From an uncultured Gammaproteobacteria bacterium (lineage in GTDB: Bacteria > Pseudomonadota > Gammaproteobacteria > Arenicellales > JAANXG01), in contig CAMYKK010000011.1 in the NCBI GenBank assembly GCA_947258975.1, positions 28,155 to 92,154 on the forward strand: a DNA stretch of 64,000 nt, read 5' to 3'. Shown piece by piece: positions 55,005-64,000 of this stretch. Numbering within the stretch: position 1 is the stretch's first letter; every line of letters begins with the position of its first letter. Below the pieces are notes generated by a model. The model ran no database searches, was not told the DNA's origin, and saw only the letters and a list, made by a program, of their open reading frames with translations. The translations under genes were made by a program, and so were the position numbers.

Positions 55005-56096
55005 ATGCCCAGCCTGTACGAGCCGTATGCCCTGTCCGACTTAACCCTGTCCAACCGCCTGGTGATGGCGCCACTTACCCGCAACCGCGCCGATGAAGAA
55101 AATGCCGTGAAACCCATGACCGTGACCTATTATCAGCAGCGCGCCAATGCCGGGCTGATCATTACCGAGGCCACCCAGGTGTCGCCTGACGGGGTGGGTT
55201 ACCCGTCTACCCCCGGCATCCATTCCGCCGAGCAGGTCGTGGCCTGGCAAAAGGTCACCGAGGCCGTGCATGCCAAAGGCGGGCATATCTTTTTACAGCT
55301 TTGGTATTGCGGACGGATTTCGCACCCTTCGCTGTTACCCAATAACGCCACCCCGGTGGCACCCTCAGCCATCCAGCCCGAAGGCGACGCCTTTACCTAT
55401 TCCGGCCTGCAACCCTTTGTCATGCCGCGCGCGCTTCAGACCGATGAAATTCCCGGTATCGTCGCGCAATACAAACACGCCGCACAGATGGCCAAGTCTG
55501 CCGGGTTTGATGGCGTGGAAGTGCATGGAGCCAATGGCTATTTGATCGATCAGTTTTTACGTGATGGTTCCAACCAGCGTACCGATCAGTACGGTGGCAG
55601 TGTGGAAAATCGCATGCGGTTGTTAAACGAGGTGCTCGATGTAGTAACGGAAGTCTGGCCAGCGCATCGGGTCGGTGTGCGTCTGACCCCGGAGAACAGT
55701 TTTAATTCGATGTCCGATTCGGATCCGCAGGCACACTTTGGTTATTTTGTTGCGCAACTCAGTCGTCGCGGCCTCGCCTATCTGCATGTGCTCGAGGGTG
55801 ACATGATGAGCAAAACACGACAGGTGGATTACCGTGCGTTACGGAATCAATTCGCCGGCACCTACATGGCCAACAATGGTTATGATCGTGAACGCGCCGA
55901 AACGGCGATTGCCAACGGCGATGCCGATCTGGTGGCCTTTGGTGTACCGTTCCTGGCCAATCCCGATCTGGTGCGTCGTTACCGTGATCACTTGCCGTTA
56001 AATGAAGCGGATCAGAATACGTTGTACGGTGGCGATGAACACGGCTATACCGACTACCCTTTCTACACCGAGTCGACAGTGGCCGAACCGGGCTGA
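55005..56096 (+). CDS. nemA: Old-yellow-enzyme-type N-ethylmaleimide reductase
   Basis: The 363-residue FMN enzyme has RLVMAPLTRNRA at the FMN site, TEATQVSPDGVGYPSTPGIH, and GVEVHGANGYLIDQFLRDGS with the active-site His/Asn. RTDQYGGSVENRMRLLNEVL follows, and the late VAFGVPFLANPDLV closes the barrel. It reduces electrophilic alkenes, maleimides and nitro-compounds with NAD(P)H. An AAGGA ribosome site precedes the ATG. It is probably controlled by the two TAGGACA palindromes and the downstream TetR gene (34-base gap). Confidence 0.95.
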   Translation: MPSLYEPYALSDLTLSNRLVMAPLTRNRADEENAVKPMTVTYYQQRANAGLIITEATQVSPDGVGYPSTPGIHSAEQVVAWQKVTEAVHAKGGHIFLQLWYCGRISHPSLLPNNATPVAPSAIQPEGDAFTYSGLQPFVMPRALQTDEIPGIVAQYKHAAQMAKSAGFDGVEVHGANGYLIDQFLRDGSNQRTDQYGGSVENRMRLLNEVLDVVTEVWPAHRVGVRLTPENSFNSMSDSDPQAHFGYFVAQLSRRGLAYLHVLEGDMMSKTRQVDYRALRNQFAGTYMANNGYDRERAETAIANGDADLVAFGVPFLANPDLVRRYRDHLPLNEADQNTLYGGDEHGYTDYPFYTESTVAEPG

Positions 56097-56130
56097 TCAG
56101 GTATAGTTAGCGCCATGGGAGACCAAACAC

Positions 56131-56739
56131 ATGGGGCCTAGGGCCGACACGATCCGCGAGCGCATTATCAGCGCCGCGGATCAGTTGTTTTATGAAAAAG
56201 GTTATGAACAAACCTCGTTTGCCGATATTGCACAGGCGGTGAACATCTCGCGCGGTAATTTTTATTATCACTTCAAGACCAAGGACGACATCCTGGATGC
56301 GGTGATCGATGCGCGTCTGGCGAAGACCAGCCAGTTATTACAGGCGTGGGAAACTGAAGCCACTACACCCGCCGAACGCATACGACGGTTTATTCATATC
56401 CTGATCGCCAATGGTGGCAAGATACAACGCTATGGCTGCCCGGTCGGCACCTTATGCACGGAGCTGGCCAAGCTCGACCATGTCTCCAAAGACGAAGCCA
56501 ACAAGTTATTCATCCTGTTTCGCCGCTGGTTAAGCCAACAATTCACTTTACTTGGTCGCGAGGCGGATGCCGATGATCTGGCCATGCATCTGCTGGCGCG
56601 CAGTCAGGGTGTGGCCACCCTCGCCACGGCCTTTCAGGATGAGAAATTTCTGAACCAGGAAGTCAAACAACTCGATGACTGGCTTGACCAGGTTGTTAGC
56701 AGTACCAAACAGCCTGCCGCCTCTGTCATCGAAAATTAA
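56131..56739 (+). CDS. TetR-family repressor of nemA
   Basis: The 202-residue protein has an N-terminal helix-turn-helix, TSFADIAQAVNISRGNFYYH with FKTKDDIL after it. The sensor half contains a Cys pair, RYGCPVGTLCTEL, which could sense electrophiles as in NemR (inferred). It is co-directional with nemA and probably in the same transcript, so it would repress its own synthesis through the two operators. Confidence 0.9.
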   Translation: MGPRADTIRERIISAADQLFYEKGYEQTSFADIAQAVNISRGNFYYHFKTKDDILDAVIDARLAKTSQLLQAWETEATTPAERIRRFIHILIANGGKIQRYGCPVGTLCTELAKLDHVSKDEANKLFILFRRWLSQQFTLLGREADADDLAMHLLARSQGVATLATAFQDEKFLNQEVKQLDDWLDQVVSSTKQPAASVIEN

Positions 56740-56775
56740 AAAAGAAAAGTTTAAAACTTAACCGCCTGTTTGCCG

Positions 56776-56803
56776 TGGACAATTCACGCGCGTTCCGTAT
56801 AAT
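56776..56803 (+). promoter_or_regulatory. guaB promoter TGGACA-N16-TATAAT
   Basis: A perfect -10 TATAAT (56798-56803) lies only six bases before the guaB ATG, with TGGACA 16 bases upstream. The start site would fall on or next to the A of ATG, so the transcript should be leaderless. Confidence 0.65.
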
Positions 56804-56809
56804 TCGCCG

Positions 56810-58270
56810 ATGCGGAACATAAGAGAAGCCCTGACATTCGATGATGTTTTGTTGGTGCCAGCGGCGTCCTCCGTCCTGCCCCGTGATGTCGACCTCAAAA
56901 CCCAAGTCACCCGCCGATTGCGCGTGAATATACCCTTGCTCTCAGCAGCCATGGACACGGTGACCGAGTCAGCGGCCGCCATTTGCCTGGCGCAGGAGGG
57001 TGGTCTGGGAGTCATACACCGCAATCTTACGCCTGACCGGCAGGCCGAGGAGGTGCGCTGGGTTAAAAAATTTGAAAGTGGCGTCATCAGCGATCCGATT
57101 ACGGTGTCGACCAACACCAGTATCCGCGAGGTCCTTGACTTGACCCACAAACACCGTATCTCCGGGGTACCGGTGATCGACGACGACAAATTGGCGGGTA
57201 TCGTAACCAGCCGCGACCTGCGGTTCGAAACCCGCTACGACGAGCCGGTGAGCCGGGTGATGACGCCACGGGAGAGGCTGGTCACCGCCAAGGAGCATGC
57301 ATCCCGCGAACATATCCAGTCACTCCTGCACGAGCACCGGATCGAGAAGGTGCTGGTAGTGGATGACGACTTCAACCTCAAGGGAATGGTCACCGTCAAG
57401 GATATCCAGAAGGAAAGTGAGCATCCCAACTCGTGTAAGGATAGTCACGGACGGTTGTTGGTTGCTGCCGCAGTGGGCACTGGCGGCGACAGTGACGAGC
57501 GTGTAGCAAGGCTGATCGATGCGGAAGTCGACGCTGTTGTGGTGGACACCGCGCACGGTCACTCTCAGATTGTTATCGATCGTGTCAAGGCAATTAAATC
57601 GACTTACCCCGACGTGGAAGTGATTGCGGGAAACATCGCTACCCAAGAGGCGGCGCGCGATTTATTGGATGTCGGCGTGGATGGGCTCAAGGTCGGAATC
57701 GGTCCGGGATCGATCTGCACCACGCGCATGGTTGCGGGAGTCGGTGTTCCACAGATCACCGCCATCGAGGCCGTAGCCGAGGTGGCGGCAGGTGAGGGGG
57801 TGCCGTTCATCGCCGATGGGGGGATTCGCTTTTCTGGAGACATCGCCAAGGCGATCGCGGCGGGGGCGAATTGCGTGATGGTCGGTGGTTTGCTTGCGGG
57901 CACGGATGAATCACCGGGTGAAATCGAGATCTACCAAGGGCGCTCGTACAAGTCTTATCGCGGCATGGGGTCCCTGGGGGTCATGGCTACCGGGTCCAGG
58001 GATCGATACTTTCAGGAACACACGAAGACGCAAAAACTGGTGCCGGAGGGTATCGAGGGCCGGGTGCCCTACAAGGGTCCGATGATCAACATCATACAGC
58101 AGTTGATGGGTGGCTTGCGGGCGGCAATGGGCTACACCGGAAATCAAAATCTGGAGCAGATGCGGAAGAACACCGAATTCGTTCGCATCACTAGCGCGGG
58201 GATACGGGAGAGCCACGTGCACGATGTCACCATCGTGAAAGAGGCCCCAAACTATCAGATCAAGAACTAG
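56810..58270 (+). CDS. guaB: IMP dehydrogenase
   Basis: The 486-residue protein starts [18 protein letters not shown], like other GuaB proteins, and this fixes the ATG at 56810. Two CBS repeats (about 95-205) interrupt the barrel. The active-site loop is [19 protein letters not shown] with the catalytic Cys, and [11 protein letters not shown] lies near the end. It oxidises IMP to XMP with NAD, committing flux to GMP. No ribosome site is present (see leaderless promoter). guaA follows and makes the next step. Confidence 0.97.
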   Translation: MRNIREALTFDDVLLVPAASSVLPRDVDLKTQVTRRLRVNIPLLSAAMDTVTESAAAICLAQEGGLGVIHRNLTPDRQAEEVRWVKKFESGVISDPITVSTNTSIREVLDLTHKHRISGVPVIDDDKLAGIVTSRDLRFETRYDEPVSRVMTPRERLVTAKEHASREHIQSLLHEHRIEKVLVVDDDFNLKGMVTVKDIQKESEHPNSCKDSHGRLLVAAAVGTGGDSDERVARLIDAEVDAVVVDTAHGHSQIVIDRVKAIKSTYPDVEVIAGNIATQEAARDLLDVGVDGLKVGIGPGSICTTRMVAGVGVPQITAIEAVAEVAAGEGVPFIADGGIRFSGDIAKAIAAGANCVMVGGLLAGTDESPGEIEIYQGRSYKSYRGMGSLGVMATGSRDRYFQEHTKTQKLVPEGIEGRVPYKGPMINIIQQLMGGLRAAMGYTGNQNLEQMRKNTEFVRITSAGIRESHVHDVTIVKEAPNYQIKN

Positions 58271-58327
58271 TCAGATGTTCGGGTTGTGAGCAACAACACC
58301 GCGCGCCGAGACTCCGCCACTGATGTG

Positions 58328-59902
58328 ATGGCCGATCCGCACGCCGAACGGATTCTGATCTTAGATTTTGGATCTCAATACACGCAGCTGATTGCGCGCC
58401 GGGTACGCGAAGCCGGGGCGTACTCCGAAATTCACGCCTACGATATGGCCTTGGCGGCGATAAAAGAATTCGCGCCTCGCGGCATCATTCTTTCCGGTGG
58501 TCCGGCGACCGTGACGCTCACCGACATGCCGCGGGTTGTTGACGAGCTCTTCGCCATGAACGTACCGGTACTGGGTATCTGCTACGGCATGCAATGCATG
58601 GCGGCGGCGTTGGGCGGAGAAGTGGAGACCGCCGCGAAACGTGAGTACGGCTATGCCCAAGTGACGGTGCTGGATGATTCAACCCTGTTGCGGGACCTGG
58701 TAGACCACTATGCGGATGAGGGTCAGGCACTGTTGGATGTGTGGATGAGTCACGGTGACAAAGTCAGCCGGATACCACCCAACTTCGCGGTCATTGCGGC
58801 ATCTGACAACGCGCCGTTGGCGGCCATCGCCGACCACGAGCGGCGGTTATACGGCTTACAGTTTCACCCGGAAGTAACCCACACCCGCCAGGGAGAGGAT
58901 ATCCTGCGCCGGTTTGTGCACGAAGTTTGTGGGTGCGGATCACAGTGGACCCCGGGCAACATCATTCACAACGCGATAGAGACAATCCGCGACCGGGTGG
59001 GCACGGATCGGGTGATATTGGGATTGTCCGGCGGCGTCGATTCTGCGGTGGTGGCGGCCTTGCTGCACAAGGCAATCGGTGATCAATTGACCTGCATCTT
59101 TGTGGATAACGGACTGCTGCGCCTACATGAAGCCGACCAAGTCATGACGACTTTTGCCGAGCATATGGGGGTCGAGGTCATACAAATCGCGGCCGAACGG
59201 CGTTTTCTCGCCGCACTGCGCGGTGTTTCCGATCCTGAACGAAAACGCAAGATCATCGGCAATTTGTTCATCGAGATTTTCGAGGAGCAAGCGGCCAAGA
59301 TCCACGCTGCAAAATGGCTCGCCCAGGGCACCATCTACCCGGACGTAATCGAGTCGGCGGCGGCAAAGACGGGCAAGGCGCAAGTGATCAAGTCCCATCA
59401 CAACGTTGCCGGTTTGCCGGAGCAGATGCAGCTCGAACTGCTCGAACCGTTGCGCGAGTTGTTTAAGGATGAAGTGCGCAAGATCGGAGTCGAACTCGGT
59501 CTGCCCAATAAAATGGTCTATCGGCACCCCTTTCCCGGGCCTGGCTTGGGAGTGCGCATATTGGGCGAAGTTAAAAAAGAATATGCGGATCTGTTGCGGG
59601 CGGCGGATGCGATCTATTTGGACGAATTGTACAAACACGCATTGTATGACAAGACCAGCCAGGCGTTTGCGGTGTTTCTGCCGGTGAAGTCGGTAGGTGT
59701 GGTGGGTGACAACCGCGCCTATGAGTACGTCATCGCCCTGCGTGCGGTGGAGACGGTGGATTTTATGACCGCGACCTGGGCGCAGATCCCCTATGATGTC
59801 TTGGCGAAGATATCCAACCGGATTATCAACGAAGTCCCCGGCATCAGCCGCGTGACTTATGACATCTCCAGTAAGCCACCGGCTACCATCGAGTGGGAGT
59901 AG
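58328..59902 (+). CDS. guaA: GMP synthase (glutamine-hydrolysing)
   Basis: The protein has 524 residues from ATG 58328, the usual length and N-terminus ([20 protein letters not shown]). A GTG at 58286 would add 14 residues. The glutaminase half has [11 protein letters not shown] with the catalytic Cys and [10 protein letters not shown]. The synthetase half has [15 protein letters not shown], the ATP loop, and ends KPPATIEWE. It converts XMP to GMP and forms an operon with guaB. Its last 15 bases are repeated at 61511-61525. Confidence 0.96.
   Translation: MADPHAERILILDFGSQYTQLIARRVREAGAYSEIHAYDMALAAIKEFAPRGIILSGGPATVTLTDMPRVVDELFAMNVPVLGICYGMQCMAAALGGEVETAAKREYGYAQVTVLDDSTLLRDLVDHYADEGQALLDVWMSHGDKVSRIPPNFAVIAASDNAPLAAIADHERRLYGLQFHPEVTHTRQGEDILRRFVHEVCGCGSQWTPGNIIHNAIETIRDRVGTDRVILGLSGGVDSAVVAALLHKAIGDQLTCIFVDNGLLRLHEADQVMTTFAEHMGVEVIQIAAERRFLAALRGVSDPERKRKIIGNLFIEIFEEQAAKIHAAKWLAQGTIYPDVIESAAAKTGKAQVIKSHHNVAGLPEQMQLELLEPLRELFKDEVRKIGVELGLPNKMVYRHPFPGPGLGVRILGEVKKEYADLLRAADAIYLDELYKHALYDKTSQAFAVFLPVKSVGVVGDNRAYEYVIALRAVETVDFMTATWAQIPYDVLAKISNRIINEVPGISRVTYDISSKPPATIEWE
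59888..59902. other. Candidate attachment site attL in the guaA 3' end
   Basis: ATCGAGTGGGAGTAG, the last codons of guaA, is repeated with one mismatch at 61511-61525. The 3' end of guaA is a known integration hotspot for genomic islands. This copy would be the left joint. Confidence 0.65.
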
Positions 59903-59971
59903 GCAGAATTCTTAATATATTGAAATATAACAATAAGAAAACTCCAATCGATAATATAATCTGCATCATCA

Positions 59972-60054
59972 ATGGTATTTTTCATGGTATTTGCCGCGTG
60001 TTGAAATCAGAAAACAGCGATACCATGAGAGGCGAATTGATGCTGTCATGGTAT
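59972..60054. repeat. CATGGTAT-type repeat cluster, left of fic
   Basis: Four copies lie in an AT-rich stretch: ATGGTATT (59972), CATGGTAT (59983), ATACCATG (60020, inverted) and CATGGTAT (60047). The third and fourth form an ATACCATGA/TCATGGTAT hairpin with a 17-19 base loop. The same motif recurs right of fic. Confidence 0.6.
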
Positions 60055-60126
60055 TGATGGCGTTCAGACTTCTCTTCTCGAACGGGTGTGGCGTGATTAT
60101 GGCGAATAATAACGCCAATAATAACC

Positions 60127-60132
60127 TATAAT
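60127..60132 (+). promoter_or_regulatory. Candidate -10 of the fic gene
   Basis: A perfect TATAAT lies 104 bases upstream of the chosen fic ATG, just after a TGGCG-AATAATAA-CGCCA inverted repeat (60100-60117). The -35 is weak. Confidence 0.4.
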
Positions 60133-60235
60133 ACGGCGTGAATAAGTGCTAAAATCGCGCCATGACAAAATGGCAGGATCGACATTTTGCACGGCCAAAG
60201 GCCGCCCGGCAGGGTGCGGCACATGGATGTGCCGC

Positions 60236-61381
60236 ATGAAATGGATATGGCAACAACCTGGCTGGCCAGATTTTCGCTATGACAATCGCGCGCTCGATGC
60301 CCGGGAACTTGAATTTCGCATAAACTCAGAGCGCCTGGCTGGCCGCTTTGAGGCACTGCCAATGGCGTCCCAAGAGGATGCCATGATCGATTTGATGCTT
60401 TCCGAGGCCATCAAAACCAGCGCCATTGAGGGCGAGGATCTGGATAGAGAATCGGTCAGGTCATCGCTACTCTCTTTAATCACATCGGATACGCTACCAG
60501 ACAACTCAGACCAGAAAGCGGCGGGGGCCGCGATGCTGCTGGTGGACGTTCGCAAGAACTGGCAAACATCGCTGACACATGATCTGCTGGGCAAGTGGCA
60601 ATCCATGGCTGTCCCGGAACAGCGCTACACGTCTATTCTGCGAGGGGCATACCGCAACGATCCTTCGCCAATGCAAATAGTGAGCGGGCCTTACGGTCGG
60701 GAAAAGGTTCACTATGAAGCCCCGCCAGCGACTCAGGTGCCTGATGAAATGGCGATGTTCATCGACTGGTATCACCAGACCAGTCCTTTGAGCGGGGATA
60801 AGAAGCTACCAGGTATTGCCAGAGCAGGGATTGCACACCTCTGGTTCGAAGTGATTCACCCCTTTGATGATGGTAATGGGCGAGTCGGCAGGGCGATTGC
60901 TGACCATGCGCTTTCGCAGTCTCTCGGCTATCCGACCACGGCTTGTCTTGCCACGGCGATAGAAGGAGACAAGAAATCTTATTATCTGCAACTGGAGAAA
61001 GCGAGCCGTGGAAGCCTGGACGTTAATGCCTGGCTTGATTACTTTGCCAATAAGGTCATCAAGGCACAGGAAATAGCCAGGAAAGAAGTGGACTTTGTAC
61101 TGGCCAAGACACGTTTCTACGAAACCTATGGTGACCAGCTGAATGACCGGCAGGCCAGGATGGTGTCGCGGGTGTTCGCTGAAGGTCGAAAGGGCTTTGA
61201 AGGCGGAATAACGACCAGGAAATATGAAGCCATCACAAAGTGTCCCAATCGAACAGCCAGCCGTGATCTGTCTGATCTGGTTGCCAAGGGTATTATTATC
61301 CCGTTACCAGGTGGTGGTAGAACCACGCGCTATGAGTTAACGACTGTTAAACCGGCTGTGCAAGGTTTGATGAAGCAATGA
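60236..61381 (+). CDS. Fic-domain protein (AMP-transferase type)
   Basis: The protein has 381 residues from ATG 60236 (MKWIWQQPGWPDFRYDNRAL). The N-terminal part is of the DUF4172/Fic_N type. TSAIEGE at about residues 61-67 matches the inhibitory (S/T)xxxE(G/N) helix. HPFDDGNGRVGR at 208-219 is the complete Fic active site. The C-terminus is a winged-helix-like domain, YEAITKCPNRTASRDLSDLV. Such proteins attach AMP to target proteins and are held inactive by the N-terminal Glu. It may serve as an islet-borne toxin or regulator. It is the only gene between the two guaA-end repeats. Confidence 0.92.
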   Translation: MKWIWQQPGWPDFRYDNRALDARELEFRINSERLAGRFEALPMASQEDAMIDLMLSEAIKTSAIEGEDLDRESVRSSLLSLITSDTLPDNSDQKAAGAAMLLVDVRKNWQTSLTHDLLGKWQSMAVPEQRYTSILRGAYRNDPSPMQIVSGPYGREKVHYEAPPATQVPDEMAMFIDWYHQTSPLSGDKKLPGIARAGIAHLWFEVIHPFDDGNGRVGRAIADHALSQSLGYPTTACLATAIEGDKKSYYLQLEKASRGSLDVNAWLDYFANKVIKAQEIARKEVDFVLAKTRFYETYGDQLNDRQARMVSRVFAEGRKGFEGGITTRKYEAITKCPNRTASRDLSDLVAKGIIIPLPGGGRTTRYELTTVKPAVQGLMKQ

Positions 61382-61430
61382 TTTTCTTCGGGCATTGGGA
61401 TTTTTGATGATAATCGGCAATACAACTGAG

Positions 61431-61479
61431 CATGGTGTTTTTTCATGGTATAACCACATACACTAACAAAAATGGTATT
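61431..61479. repeat. CATGGTAT-type repeat cluster, right of fic
   Basis: CATGGTGT (61431), CATGGTAT (61444) and ATGGTATT (61472) match the cluster on the left of fic. The two clusters bracket the gene inside the guaA-end repeats. Confidence 0.55.
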
Positions 61480-61510
61480 GAAAATATTGAATTTATTCTG
61501 CCCGTTTACA

Positions 61511-61525
61511 ATCGAATGGGAGTAG
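61511..61525. other. Candidate attachment site attR (repeat of the guaA 3' end)
   Basis: ATCGAATGGGAGTAG matches 14 of 15 bases of the guaA end, including its stop codon, but no guaA coding sequence precedes it. It likely marks the right joint of a 1.6-kb islet, or the boundary between two islands in tandem. Confidence 0.65.
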
Positions 61526-61668
61526 ATCGATATAATTCATCAGTCGGACGTGCAGAATGGTCTGAGTTAGCAATAACTACAGATATAAACTACTAGATCA
61601 GACTTGCCTGCGCCAGTTCGGTCATCCAACCATGAGTACCATGGTGCGTTAGGGAGGGCCATGGATTT

Positions 61669-62624
61669 ATGGACAAATTCGACCGCATCTTTGCCTTGCG
61701 CGGCGCCGTCTGCCGGTCCCGATAAGGGTGATTATGGATGAGCTTGAATGCTTGAAAGCTACCGCCACCCGCCTCATCGGACAAATGCGAAATTTCCTTG
61801 ATGCACCGATAGAATACGACAGGGCCCGTAATGGTTATTTCTACGATACTTCCGCCGCCCATCCCTACGAACTGCCCGGGCTCTGGTTCAATAATTCCGA
61901 ACTGTACGCATTGCTGACCGCGCAGGCCTTGCTGGAACAGGTCGATCCCGGACTGTACAGTGAACAGATCAGGCCATTGGGTGAGCGTATCCGGGTAATG
62001 CTCGAAAAGGCGGGGCACAAGGATGACGAGAGTGCGCGTCGAATCCGCATCCTGTCACTGGCCCGACGCCGATTCGATAATCACCTGTTCCGCCATATCG
62101 CAAGCGCTACGCTCGAACGCAAGCGCCTGCGCATCTGTTACCACGGCAGAGGCGATGACAACCGCAAAGAGCGTGAGATATCACCGCAGCGCCTGGTGCA
62201 TTATCGTAACAATTGGTACCTGGATGCCTGGTGCCACGCCAGCGATGGCTATCGCACCTTTGCAGTGGAACGCATCGAGCAGGCCCAGCACTTGATGTCC
62301 GGCGCGAAAGCTATCAGTGAACAGGTGCTGGATGAGTATTACGCCAGCGCGTTCGGTATCTTCTCCGGCAAGGCAGAGCATACTGCCGTCCTGCACTTCA
62401 CTCCCGAGCGTGCCCGCTGGGTGGCGGAAGAGGAGTGGCACCCGAACCAGACAACACACTGGCTGGATGACGGCCGTTTCGAGCTGTGCATCCCCTACGG
62501 CAATCCAACCGAACTGATCATGGATATTCTCAAATACGGCACGGATGTTGAGGTGGTCGCGCCAATCAGCCTGCGGCGGCAAGTCGTGCAACGTATTCAG
62601 CAGATGGCGGCCTTATATGCTTGA
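61669..62624 (+). pseudogene. WYL-domain transcription regulator with N-terminal frameshift
   Basis: A start at ATG 61669 encodes DKFDRIFALRG and then runs into a stop. The next frame carries RRLPVPIRVIMDELECLKAT and stays open to 62624. Family members read DKFDRIFALH...GRR..P in one frame, so about 11 bases appear lost near 61695-61705. The rest is complete: PYELPGLWFNNSELYALLTA, then the WYL core with LVHYRNNWYLDAWCHAS and the C-terminal WCX part. Such regulators often accompany type I-C cas genes. A shortened protein from GTG 61728 could still be made but would lack the DNA-binding helix. Confidence 0.75.
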
Positions 62625-62758
62625 CAGGCTCATGAAATGAGCCACCAACCAAGGATAATATGAGTGAGTATTCTAGGTTGTGGGAGCACTCGATTTAGCG
62701 CAGCATGGCCACATAAGCCGGTGTACACGTAGCTTTTTGACGGGACGACATCCAGAAA

Positions 62759-63943
62759 ATGTATTATGCCCACTCAGGAACCAGGTCAGACAAATCCGAC
62801 TGGCAACCCTTGGCCAATCATTTGAGCCGGGTCGGCAGTTTGGCGGCTGAAAACGCGCGCTATTTTGGCGCGGAGCAGCTGGCCGAAATTTGCGGCCTGT
62901 TGCATGACCTTGGCAAATACAGCGAAGCCTTTGCCAGGCGTCTGGAAGGCGGCCAGCGTGTCGATCACGCGACGGCTGGTGCGAAAATTGCCGTTGAGTA
63001 TTGGCAGCAAGCCGGGAAATTGCTGGCGTTTACCATTGCCGGACATCATGCCGGGCTGGCCAACGGCATTGATCATGGCGATAACAGGTCGACCCTGACA
63101 GATCGGCTAGAGGAAACCATTTCCGAACTGGACGAGGTATGGAAAACGGAAATCACACTCCCTCAACAACTGCAATTCCCCCCGTTTAAACCGGCTCATA
63201 ACCAGGTGGGCTTCCAGACTGCCTTTCTGGTGAGGATGTTGTTCTCCTGTCTGGTCGATGCAGACTTTCTTGATACTGAACGCTTCTACCTGGAGCTTGA
63301 AAGCAAACAGCAACAGCGCGGCGAATACCCGCCACTCGAAGCGTTGCGAAACAGCCTCGACAATCATCTCAGCGCATTGGCATCGAATCACGCCGACTGT
63401 GATCATGACTCGGTCAATGGTTTAAGGCAGCAGATACTCAACCACGCCAAAAATCAGGCCCAGCTAGCGCCAGGTCTGTTTTCGCTCACAGTGCCAACAG
63501 GGGGCGGAAAGACCCTGACTTCCATGGCCTTCGCGCTGGATCACGCGATCCGGCACCAACAGCGCCGAGTGATCTACGTCATTCCGTTCACCAGCATCAT
63601 CGAGCAAAACGCCAGTGTGTTTCGTGACATATTCAAGTCGTTGGGTGACGATGTGGTGTTGGAACACCACGGCACCTTTGATGATTCCGAGTTTAGATGG
63701 CAGGAAGATACCAAAGACAAGTTGCGCCAGGCCATGGAGAACTGGGATACGCCAGTGGTTGTGACCACTGCTGTACAGTTCTTTGAATCGCTGTTTGCCG
63801 ACCGCTCCTCCAAATGCCGTAAGCTGCACAACATCGCCGGCAGCGTGATTATCCTCGACGAGGCGCAGATGTTGCCGCAGAAATTGCTGCGCCCCACCAT
63901 GTGTATGTGCCGGTCAAAACCCGCGGTTATTTGCCGCGGTTAG
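62759..63943 (+). pseudogene. cas3: CRISPR-associated Cas3 (type I-C-like), interrupted
   Basis: ATG 62759 opens YYAHSGTRSDKSDWQPLANH, the start of type I-C Cas3. The HD nuclease half is intact: LLHDLGKYSEAF (HD at 49-50), DHATAGA and GHHAGLANG. The helicase half has VPTGGGKT (about 245-252) and ILDEAQMLP (DEAQ 367-370). After LLRPTM at 63901 homology stops, and the frame ends 14 codons later at 63943. Full-length proteins are about 750-800 residues, so the second RecA domain is missing here. An IS end starts at the break. Without the rest, interference by this locus should be lost. Confidence 0.88.
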
Positions 63944-64000
63944 TGAGTTGATATAGCAAATCCGTCATTCCGGTGTTGTGTGCATTTAGGTGTGCTCAGT
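63902..64000. mobile_element. Left end of an IS element (IS21-like) inside cas3
   Basis: TGTATGTGCCGGTCAAAACC starts exactly where Cas3 homology ends. The end begins with TGT and contains a CCGCGG-TTATTTG-CCGCGG repeat followed by TTAGTGAGTTG. I associate both features with IS21-family termini. The transposase genes would lie beyond the window. The family is a tentative call. Confidence 0.55.

Noticed and set aside
62625..64000. CRISPR repeat array
   Set aside because: No regularly spaced direct repeats are visible; any array would lie beyond the right edge.
1..64000. tRNA and rRNA genes
   Set aside because: I saw no cloverleaf-like sequences with the usual TTCGA arm and no rRNA signatures on reading both strands, although a scan tool would be more reliable.

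Overview
The window reads as chromosomal DNA of a free-living gammaproteobacterium. The evidence is protein-family content: a split B12-dependent ribonucleotide reductase (nrdJa/nrdJb), dissimilatory-type ATP sulfurylase, small class I cytochromes c, ppx/ppk, QseBC/PmrAB-type two-component genes and a guaB-guaA operon. A sulfur-oxidizer-like or Chromatiales-like lineage would fit, but no marker here fixes the genus.

Layout. 0-5 kb: 5' part of a secreted 3-hydroxybutyrate oligomer hydrolase gene that runs off the left edge, then a 1288-residue PAS/GAF/GGDEF/EAL protein. 4.9-6.1 kb: gene-poor, with small palindromes. 6.1-9.9 kb: a tightly packed operon with a small Cys/Gly-ended peptide, two radical SAM/SPASM proteins and a B12-binding-type radical SAM protein. 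I read it as a ribosomally made, post-translationally modified peptide (RiPP) pathway, and it is the most interesting system here. A transposase remnant follows. 10.3-35.8 kb: mostly core genes (msrB, pyk, DUF2207 and LemA proteins, thioesterase, lhr, two cytochromes c, methyltransferase, SprT-like, hydrolase, thioredoxin-like, ppx/ppk, DAHP synthase, sat, zur, MFS, SEL1/SPOR protein). 36-43 kb: nrdJa/nrdJb, dCTP deaminase, tam-like methyltransferase, psiE-like. 43.5-46.2 kb: a QseBC/PmrAB-type two-component system with CTTAAG-N5-CTTAAG boxes, one of which faces two very small membrane-peptide genes. 46-50 kb: AraC regulator, NmrA-like and DUF1772 genes, outer-membrane porin.

The right third is accessory DNA. 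An IS91-type transposase gene is split by a serine-recombinase element (51.0-53.6 kb), and the recombinase itself carries frameshifts. A nemA-tetR unit has a well-formed operator/promoter. guaB-guaA follows; guaB appears to be leaderless. The last codons of guaA are repeated 1.6 kb downstream, bracketing a Fic gene. That pattern fits an integrated islet at the guaA 3' end. Beyond the repeat lies the start of a type I-C-like CRISPR-cas locus. Its WYL regulator is frameshifted and its cas3 is broken by what looks like the end of an IS21-type element, so the locus appears to be decaying.

All calls come from reading the sequence. No database search or folding program was run.
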